From Penicillus capitatus (taxonomy: Eukaryota > Chlorophyta), in contig OZ287702.1 of NCBI GenBank assembly GCA_965649825.1, positions 930,001 through 994,000 of the forward strand: 64,000 bases of DNA. The letters run 5' to 3'. Positions 56,290-64,000 of the stretch are shown one piece after another. Both the position numbers and the translations under genes were made by a program. The notes below the pieces were generated by a model, which had not been told where the DNA came from, made no database searches, and worked only from the letters and a program-made list of their open reading frames with translations. Numbering within the stretch: position 1 is the first letter of the stretch; each line of letters opens with the position of its first letter.

Positions 56290-57995
56290 ATGCTGCCGTC
56301 ACGTTCTCTATTCCGTGCAGTGCTACGCCATGCTTCTATTGTTGCAACAGAGACGCGGCCTTTCGTCGTCAATCGCCGTCCAACGTGGGGCCCGACGACA
56401 ACGCGATCGCATTTGGCAATGTTGACGGCGAGTGTATGGCAGAGCGGAGACGCCGTATTGGAGGAGGTCATTTCTGTTACGTTTGTTATCAACGCTTCCT
56501 TCTCACACAGTGATTTATGAGTGAGAAAGAGTGAGAAAGAATGGGGATGACGTAGATTGTGGAGATGCCCAGTTTGTCGCCGACCATGACGAAAGGAGGA
56601 TTGCTGCGTTGGCACGTGAAGGAAGGAACAGCAGTCGAGAGCGGAGATACCATTGCCGAGATCGAAACCGACAAAGCGACGTTGGACTTCGATACGATGG
56701 ACGAAGGCATCATCGCGAAGATTCTGGTGGCGGCTGGAACAAAAGACATCGAAGTGACACGATCGATCTCTCGCGTGCGATTCTGGCAGAAGGGGAGAGT
56801 CTTAGGTCGGCACACCTATTGCCGTTCTGTTCGAAGAGAAGAAAGATGTCCCGGCCTTCCAGTCTTATAAAGGACCGGAATCTAGTGAGACACCCACGCA
56901 GACGGTGTCCGAAGCATCGCCGTTGCCTGTCCATCAAACGGTGCCATTTGCCACGCGATTTGTCTGCGTGCCGATACGTTTGGGATGGAGGTGGAGGATG
57001 TCAAGATCGGTCCCGCTGCAAGGAAGCTAGCCCGTGAGAAAGGCCTTGTGCTCAACGATCTTCGGGCGACAGGACCGAAAGGCATTGTCACAAAGGAAGA
57101 CGTTCTGCGAGCAATGGCGCCTCCAGATCCGGTCTCCGTTGCTCCGCCCTCCACACCGCGTACTAAGCAGGACAAGCCAAAGGCAGAAGAGCCCAAAACT
57201 GCGCCGCCAACAAACTATCGTGACATTCCTCTGACGCAAATGCGCAGAGTCATTGCACAGAGAGTTCTTCAAGCCAAGACAACGATCCCCGGTATCTATT
57301 TCAGCATCGACTGTGATATCACTGAGGTGCAGCAGCTACGCGAGACACTCAAATCTGCTGGCGCAAAAGTGTGACATTTTTCGCTATGTCATCAACTATG
57401 AGAGTTAGAGATGCTGTAGATATCGCTGAACGATTTCGTGACAAAGGCAGTGGCCTTGTCCTTACGCGACGTTCCATCAGCCAATGCTTATTGGGATGAA
57501 AAGGAGCTGTGCCTAAAGCCATGGACATCTGTGGATATCTCGATTGCTGTCTCGACACCGACGGGGCTCATCACTCCCATCGTGAAACAGGCCGACGGCA
57601 AAACTCTCAAGACAATCGCTCAAGAAATTCGCGATCTGGCAACGAAAGCACGAAACGACGCACTCAAACCGGAGGAGTTCATCGGCGGCACCTTCACCAT
57701 CTCCAATTTGGGTACAGAGGCCACCATCTGAATAGAAGATATGGAGTGCATGACTGGAATGTTTGGTATCGATTCCTTCTGTGCCATCATCAATCTCCCT
57801 CACAGTTGCATCATGGCTGTCGGCGGATCGCATTCAGAGATTGGCTACGTCCAAGGGACTCGGCAACTCGCGATGATCCCAAAGATGACGGTTACGCTAA
57901 CGGCAGATCATCGTGTGTTTGATGGAGATCTGGCACATCGCTTCCTAACAGCCTTTCGGCAATACATAGAACATCCATTGCCACTTCTCGTGTAG
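56290..57995 (+). CDS. Pyruvate dehydrogenase E2 (dihydrolipoyl acetyltransferase)
   Basis: MLPSRSLFRAVLRHASIVAT begins a basic, acid-poor targeting leader. After an intron the lipoyl domain reads MPSLSPTMTKGGLLRWHVKE with IAEIETDKATLDFDTMDEGI (lipoylated Lys in ETDKA). Next is the peripheral subunit-binding domain (KIGPAARKLAREKGLVLNDL with GPKGIVTKEDVL). The catalytic domain follows: IPLTQMRRVIAQRVLQAKTT, SLNDFVTKAVALSLRDVPSA, SVDISIAVSTPTGLITPIVK, FIGGTFTISNLG, GMFGIDSFCAIINLPHSCIM and LTADHRVFDGDLAHRFLTAF with the HxxxDG site. There is one lipoyl domain, and the targeting leader could be mitochondrial or plastid. Stop TAG 57993-57995 is 11 bp from the convergent BOP1 stop. One donor is AAA|GTGTGA (57369). 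Confidence 0.92.
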
Positions 57996-58006
57996 AAGAT
58001 GTCTTG

Positions 58007-60752
58007 TCAATTGGTGTATAGATGAATGTTCCCATCGCCCCCTGCTGTAAAGAGCCATGGTTGGGTCGGATGAAAGATGCAATCCAATACTCCAGAGAAA
58101 TCGGTAAAGGTATGTCCTCGAAGAATCTTCACTGGGACGATGAGAGCATTCATGGTCAAATCCTCATAGACCATACCATGGAAGACCTGTCACATCATGC
58201 ATTCGCCCATATATAATCATCCGACACAACGGTATGACCTGGACTGTGGCATCGTCGGATGCGGAGGCGAAGAGTGGGTAGCTTGGATGAAAGCGGACAC
58301 TCCGAATGGCGTGTTTGTGGAATTTCAGCGCCTTGTAGGGACGGACGGATAAGTCCAGATCGTACCAAGCCAGTTGGTTATCTTCTCCGCCCACCAACAG
58401 ATTCTCGCCACCTACAGTTCCATTTCATTCGAGTAAGGGAATCGCTGATGTGACAGCAACAAGTTGTGCACCTCGATGCATATCCATACATGTCATGGAT
58501 CCCTTTCTCTTGATCGAGAGTTTCTTCACGATCTTCTGTTTGATCAAATCGTAGATCCTTAACTATGGCACAAGATGTGTATGTGCCATTGGTGATAGGA
58601 CTTATACTCTATCTTCTGCCAGGACGATGAAGTGAGGTTTTGTTAGATGGAAGTGCACTTGCACCATTTTTCCGTGGCTCTTCTTAAACGGATTCTGTGT
58701 TGCCTTGTGCGAAAGGCGATGAATCAAGACAGACTGAGAGCATACCAGAAATCACATACGCAGCGTTTTCATGCGGACTCACTCACTTTCGTGCCTCCCG
58801 TCGGCTGAACTGTCGCAAAGTAGTCTCCCTGCGAGTGCCAAGCAACATCGTCGACCAAGAAAGGATGCTCGACATCAATGCCACCATCTGCTCTTTGGGA
58901 CCATTTCACAAACGCAGAAGTATCTTCTCGCGTCTCCGCTGCCGAGATTCTCAGAATGCTTTTGGGCAGAGATGGACTTGACTGAGGAAGGGCCACAGGT
59001 ATCAGCATGAGATGCTTCCCCGCCACAATCGACAACACTTTCATCTTTGGATGCCAGACAACGCGTCTGACAGGTGTTGAGCTCGCGAATGTAAAAACAC
59101 AGCGTCCTGTCAAAACCCAAGGACCCAATCACTCTTTTTTAATCAGATGTGTGACCTACTTCCCACACTTTGGCTGTACCATCATCGGATCCAGAAACGA
59201 GCCATTGACCTGAAGGATCAACGCTTAGAGATCGAACCTAGAGGCGCTATTCAACAGGGAGTGTATCATCGCAGCGTCCTTACCTTTCCTTTGTGCCCAA
59301 TGTATTTGAGATAAAGTACTGTGGGAAACGGTTGGAGATCTTTGGGTTTAGGTAAGTCCGGAAAGAGCTGCCGTCTGTCTGTGGCCTGATTCTGTCGCCT
59401 AGGTTTCATTCTGGGACACATAAACAAGTCCAAACATCGCTCGAAAACTTCCCGAGCATATCTCTCGTAACCAGGAACCTAAACTTCTCAATCTTCATTT
59501 CTACCATTTTGCCTTATGCTTTTCTCGCCTTTCTAAGAAAATCAAAAGACTGCGGAATGAACTTGGGATACGAATCTTCTTTGTATTTTTCATTCTGCTC
59601 CTCCATTGCTTTTTTCTCACTTTAAATGAGAGTTGTCTCAATGTCTATAAAGAGTGAGAGGCGTTTGCTTTTGTGGGGAGGTATTCTTTAGGAGGATGGT
59701 ACGATTCATCATGACCAGGCAGCGGTCTTTTCGGTGGCTGCAGATAAGCCAATCGGCTACCCTCGCGTTCATACCTTCCATCTTCTGCCCAGATCATATA
59801 CGGATCATCCGGATCTCGCGGCGCACGATCTGCTTTCTTAATGATCCCAGACTTTAAGGCCTGGACCAACTGAGCCACCTTTCGTTCTTCATACTGTGAC
59901 GGTACAAAACTGCAAACAGAACATCCGGCACCCACTTCGAATGCCCCGCGTCTGACAACCTTGATTTGGGTTTGAGAGCATTCGAGAGGGGATGAATGCG
60001 TATTTTGCTGGAGAACCAGTTGGGATACTCAAAGTACGGCTCCATCTGTGCATCGGGCAGTTTGCCTTTCTTGATATTCAACAGCATTCTTAGGTCCTCT
60101 CTCGAGATCTGAACCTCTTCGTCGTTTAAGGATCGTGAAAACTTGTCACCAATCCATCCTTGTCCATCTTCTCCAACAAGCGATCCAATCGATCTTTTCT
60201 TTCGGATTTTGTAATCTTTTTTCCGTTTATGTCGTAGCCGATATGATCCTCGTGCTGATACCATTTCAATGGAACATCGCCAACTGCACAAACACACACG
60301 ATCTTCTACAGGACACAGTGCGAGAGATGACCCGTGTTGCGATTCCGGCGCTCATCTTCTGAGGAATCGCTTCCTGGATCGTGTCCGATGCCCAATCGAT
60401 CTCTATCATCCGTTTCCCGATGAGGCAATGCACAGTGAAAGGAGAAGAGTGAGCACCGTTCTTGTAATTTGAGTATCTCTTCGCCTTCTCTTTTGATTTC
60501 TTCCAGATCGATGGACTGGGCGTCCTCGTCGCTGTCCACTTCTGAAGAACGGTGCGCATCTTCGGCATCGTTTTCTGAATCATCTGGAAGGGACTCCAGC
60601 TCCTCGTCACTGGATGCTGGGTCCTCGCTGCCAATGTCGCTGCCGCCGCTGTCGATTTCCAGCACTTCGAATTCGACGAGATCTGTCGCAGGAGAGGGCT
60701 CGATATCATCGACCGCCGCCGAGCTCGACTCTGCTCTCGTGCGCTTCATCAT
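58007..60752 (-). CDS. BOP1: Ribosome biogenesis protein BOP1
   Basis: The start [20 protein letters not shown] (ATG 60752 or 60749) leads an acidic, serine-rich N-terminus. It is followed by [20 protein letters not shown] and [20 protein letters not shown], the BOP1NT block with [20 protein letters not shown], and [22 protein letters not shown]40 blades follow: [59 protein letters not shown] with [15 protein letters not shown], and last [20 protein letters not shown] with [17 protein letters not shown]1 works in the PeBoW complex that matures the large ribosomal subunit in the nucleolus. About ten exons with introns of 35-60 nt. It is head-to-head with the gene at 60790, starts only about 37 bp apart. 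Confidence 0.92.
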
Positions 60753-60789
60753 CTGCTCGCCAAATGGAAAGATCAACGACGCATTCGCG

Positions 60790-61612
60790 ATGCGCCTCAC
60801 TGTGATCGGCGTCTCGCCTTCTGCGACTCCACGAGCTCATAATCTGGACCGGGACAGTGGCGCTGATGCAGCGCGGCCTCCTTGCAGGAATGGAGGACAG
60901 TCACGCGCGCAGGACGGGATATCGCCGAGACATCTCTTGACTCGACGAGCAATGCTGAGCCTGATACCTATGGCCCTGGTGTTGGCAGAGAAGCCAGAGA
61001 CCAACGCGAATGTCTTGGAAGACGTCACACGAAAGGCCATGCGTCCGGATCTCGAATTACAACAGGCACTGATCATCCTGCTCGACGCCCGAAGCGTGCT
61101 GCGTCGAATACAGGTCAGAGACACACTTCCGTTTCAAACAAGCACGACCTGGTTGGTTTAGTTGGTTGCGGAAACGCCACAGCGAAGCATCGAACGCCGA
61201 GAGCTCAATCCGCAATTGCCAGGTTGATGTAAGCTACTTCACTGAAGAGAAGGATGACTGACGCCTGTACGAGGACAGGAATGGCGCGTCGGCTGAGAAT
61301 GGTCGGCCAAGCGACGCCCATTGTGGCTGCCGTGATATCCGGTAGGGAAAAGGAACAGAGCGTGTCGATCCGATATGGGGGATTTGGAGAAAAGGGAGAA
61401 ACGGAGGTGTGCGTCAAGAAGCAGGAATGAACCGGCCAAAATACAGCATCTAGGTTGTGGATGGTGTCTATGCATCCATTGGTGCCGTCTTGACTTACAG
61501 TGGACGCGGCATCCGACCAGAGTTTATCGAAGAGAGGAACGCGGTTGTGGACGAGGCCATCCGAACACTCTCCGACCTCTTGGAACAGGTTGCGTGGCGT
61601 GAAGGCGCATGA
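60790..61612 (+). CDS. Probable thylakoid-lumen protein, unrecognised
   Basis: The start MRLTVIGVSPSATPRAHNLD opens a leader that ends with a twin-arginine signal-like segment, LLTRRAMLSLIPMALVLAE, then the mature part DVTRKAMRPDLELQQALIIL with DARSVLRRIQ before a donor near 61114. Further exons read VAETPQRSIERRELNPQLPG and VVDGVYASIGAVLTYSGRGI with EERNAVVDEAIRTLSDLLEQ, ending VAWREGA at TGA 61610-61612. Bipartite leader (basic region, RR, hydrophobic core) and small helical mature protein suggest Tat export to the lumen. The exon joining 61190-61460 is uncertain, because an antisense frame of 227 codons overlaps it. Confidence 0.45.
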
Positions 61613-61668
61613 TTCATGACGCCGATCGTAATCGGAACAGAATAAAAGAGTACATGCAGGTGCCACAA

Positions 61669-62498
61669 TCAGAGATCGATGCGGCGCAGAAGATTCGAAG
61701 CGCCAGACGGTGAAGGGTGGAAGGAAAAGGGATCGCGACAACTCAAGCATTCCAGGTCCTCCATCGGCTGCCTCGGATGGAATCTTGACTTGTTTCGCTT
61801 CTTCGTCCATGGATTTCTGTGGTTTTGTGAACGATCTGCCATGTGAAACCCCAATTGCTAGGCTCAGTTGTTGTTCCATGTTCTCCATTCGCCGTCTCGG
61901 GCAATCCTCTCATCGTCGACTTCTTCCGCTAAGACGTCGTCGCGACTTTGTTATCTTATTTGCCTCGTGGTGAGGCATGCCTTCTGGTACCCAAGCTCAC
62001 CTAGATGCTTTCAGTGTTAACACCGAACTTGAATCCTCGTTCTGACTGAAAAGAAAAGGTCCAAGGAACGAAAGGCGTGAAGTTGGTCTCCCTTCAGCAA
62101 TACCTCATAAGTTGAGAACGATGACCGCACATGCGTGTTCGCTTCGTCAACTGCCGGCACTGGGATGTTCTCAATGTGCAGATTGACGGATTGCAGTCCA
62201 GGGATCCATCCTCATCGGCAATCCACAGCCTTCCGAAGTCTGGTAAGGACGACGTGACGGAGAAGGTTCGACAGGCAGAAGATTCCAGAACCTCCTAATC
62301 CAGTTGATTCGTCATCACAGACATTATCGAGGTATTAAAGCTGAGATCTGCATGCGTGTGCTGCGATCTGTCTGTGACGATTTCCGTGGCGAGTGCCGAC
62401 CGTTGTCCAGCGCTTTGCTCAAGTCTTCTCGGTGCGTTACTCCGCGTAAAAATCGTCGTCTGGGAGTTATCTGGCGCGTAAATGTTCAGCGACGCCAT
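61669..62498 (-). CDS. Putative multi-exon gene, unrecognised
   Basis: Starting MASLNIYAPDNSQTTIFTRS at 62498, the frame continues SAGQRSALATEIVTDRSQHT to a GTGATG donor near 62317. Later blocks on the same strand are SVNLHIENIPVPAVDEANTH with YEVLLKGDQLHAF, VDDERIARDGEWRTWNNN, and HRNPWTKKRNKSRFHPRQPM with EDLECLSCRDPFSFHPSPSG, ending LLRRIDL at 61669. The joins are not fully phased and the family is not recognised. The start is 117 bp from that of the divergent PAN-domain gene. Confidence 0.32.
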
Positions 62499-62614
62499 TT
62501 TACCGGGGGCCGACTGCGCGCTGTGATCTCTCGCTTTGCGTGACCTCGCCGTTTCTTCGTTACCGAACTCGAAAGTTCAACTCGAAGTGTTTTTCTGCAG
62601 TGCTGTGGCTCAAG

Positions 62615-63596
62615 ATGCTCGTCGCGGTCGCATTGACGCTGCTGCTCTCGGCTGCGGTTAGATCCTTGTTTGTTCGCGAGTATCTAGAACACAAGAGTTT
62701 CGCAGGGAGCCATGTCCAAGGATACCGTTCCTTGCGCAAGAAACACGGACGACGTCAACCAACCAAGTGAACATGATAAGCGATTTCTAAGATCTCTGAA
62801 CAATTCCTGTAGGCTGCGATGTGATCTTCCACGGAACAAATTGGCCAGGTGAGACCGTACTATTTGAATAAAACTGATCGCTGGCCGCAGGAAACAATAT
62901 TGACGAGATCGATGGACTCGGGAGTGCGGACAAGTGCTGCGAAAGGTGCCGCCAAGTTGGACCCTGTAAACCTAACAAATAGAAATTCCTATAAATGTCA
63001 TTGGTATGCGAACTAGATTGCAGTGCATTCGTGTATCACACAGGCAAGGACAAATGTTGGCATAAATCCGCCGCAGTCAATCCAGAACCGTGCCCTTCGT
63101 GTGACGGACGCAATGAATTAGAACAGGTGCGTCCCGTGCTCTTCAATGACATTTTTACAAACCCAAAGAAAATGCACGTTGTTGGGTAGAGACCAAGATA
63201 TTCCTGCTACGCTATCTACGGGGAAGATAGACCAGGAGGAGATTATCGGCAAGTTTATCAAGTCAATCAACCCGACGTGTGTTGCGTGCTGTGTGATGCC
63301 GACCCTCGTACAACTCAGAGTCTTGATTGAATACAGCTGCATTCTCGTCTTCTTTGTAGGCTGTTCTTCATGGACCTGGGCTCGTGATCAAGCTAGATGC
63401 TGGCTGAAAAAAGATAATCTCCCGGCACAACCTTGCGATACGTGTGTCCGCGGCGACAAAGCACCGGGTCCAGATCTCACGCAGAGGTACTTCTCATTCT
63501 TTTTCTTCTGCTCATGCGCACATGTTTATTTTCAGACAAGAACATGGTGACCAGAGGTTCCCATCCCGCACAGACGAGGAAGTCGCATTCTTTTGA
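62615..63596 (+). CDS. Secreted protein with two PAN/Apple-like domains
   Basis: MLVAVALTLLLSAAVRS is a clear signal peptide. Splicing across GTCCAA...CTGTAG gives GCDVIFHGTNWPG, then NNIDEIDGLGSADKCCERCR, then CSAFVYHTGKDKCWHKSAAV. The order CxxxxGTxxxG, S/AxxCCxxC, CxxFVYxxxxxxCW is that of a PAN/Apple domain. A second, similar module follows with DQDIPATLSTGKIDQEEI, INPTCVACC, then GCSSWTWARDQARCWLKKDN and DTCVRGDKAPGPDLTQR. The last exon, QEHGDQRFPSRTDEEVAFF, stops at TGA 63594-63596. PAN domains bind carbohydrate or protein outside the cell; the partner is unknown. Introns are about 50-110 nt. Confidence 0.65.
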
Positions 63597-63639
63597 AAAG
63601 CAGTTTGTGTGCGTCTATCTTGAGGAATCTACTCTCTGT

Positions 63640-63973
63640 TGATGAACCAGTCCTCTGTTGTCTCTCTAAGAAAGCATAAAAGGCGCAGGACGCCTTCTGA
63701 AATCCAGTCCTTTTTTGTGTCGTTGCATCAGATCGATGCATGAGCCATGTTGAAGTGTGCAGCTTTTTGATGAGCCGGTCCTTTTTTGTGTCATTGAATC
63801 TGAAACCCAGTCCTTGTTGTCTGACTGCATCCGATTGGCGCAGAAGCCATGTCGAAGTTGCAGGTTTTGGCGAATCGGTCCTATGTTGTTTCCTGAAAGA
63901 AGCAAAAAGGCGCAGGACGCCTTCTGAAATCCAGTCCTTTTTTGTGTCGTTGCATCTGATCTCAACATTTTGA
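63640..63973 (+). repeat. Degenerate tandem repeat at the window end
   Basis: A segment beginning AAGGCGCAGGACGCCTTCTG and continuing AAATCCAGTCCTTTTTTGTG occurs at about 63672-63734 and again, almost identical, at 63899-63962. Shorter related pieces (CAGTCCTTTTTTGTGTC-like) lie between, at 63776 and 63808. Period roughly 228 bp with internal sub-repeats. The array may continue past the window. Confidence 0.8.
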
Positions 63974-64000
63974 TCAAGACGCAGCAGACGTCTGGAGTCT

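Noticed and set aside
61205-61888. 227-codon minus-strand frame with hydrophobic C-terminus
   Set aside because: Antisense to plus-strand exons that have a signal-like leader and good splice sites; no domain recognised. Not fully excluded.

Overview
The window is nuclear DNA of a photosynthetic eukaryote, most likely a green alga and possibly an early-diverging streptophyte. The evidence is an SBP-box (SQUAMOSA-promoter-binding) transcription factor, a family known only from the green lineage; nuclear genes for plastid proteins (Psb28, ketol-acid reductoisomerase, histidinol-phosphate aminotransferase, ribose-5-phosphate isomerase, an MFP1-like thylakoid coiled-coil protein); and a plant-type MORC ATPase. 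Most genes are cut by very short GT-AG introns of about 31-75 nt, so single open frames are usually exons and not whole genes. The species name is inference; no rRNA or organelle marker is present and I saw no convincing tRNA.

Layout. 0-12.7 kb: last exon of COP9 signalosome subunit 3, an augmin-like coiled-coil gene, the Hsp90 co-chaperone AHA1, an SPL7/CRR1-like SBP factor, two poorly resolved small genes, a CCR4-type nuclease and the splicing factor CWF19L2. 12.8-27.1 kb: an SWT1-like PIN nuclease, an F-box/LRR protein, HisC, an unrecognised gene, MORC and the MFP1-like protein. 27.2-45.1 kb is the best-conserved block: mitochondrial uS11, plastid KARI, a DUF1308 protein, WDR89, ALIX (BRO1), RpiA, a small winged-helix-like protein, a remarkable single-exon protein with eight CxxC...CxxC modules, CK2 beta, two unknown genes, a NEDD8/SUMO-type protease and STK19.

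45.1-55 kb is an accessory, repeat-rich island. It holds diverged purine-rich duplications, several short tandem repeats, a perfect-looking 10 x 30 bp minisatellite lying inside a spliced minus-strand gene, a second minus-strand gene whose last exon is 7 x 105 bp (35-residue proline/tyrosine-rich repeats), and an unrecognised plus-strand gene. 55-64 kb returns to housekeeping genes: Psb28 with an abnormal C-terminus, pyruvate dehydrogenase E2, the ribosome-biogenesis factor BOP1, a probable thylakoid-lumen protein, an unknown gene, a secreted two-domain PAN/Apple protein and a terminal tandem repeat.

Gene packing is extreme. At least eight head-to-head pairs have start codons about 1-215 bp apart, and several tail-to-tail pairs have stop codons within about 15 bp, one pair overlapping by 3 bp. 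Exon boundaries were inferred by eye from reading-frame continuity, GT-AG signals and protein-family conservation; ends are least certain in the unrecognised genes.
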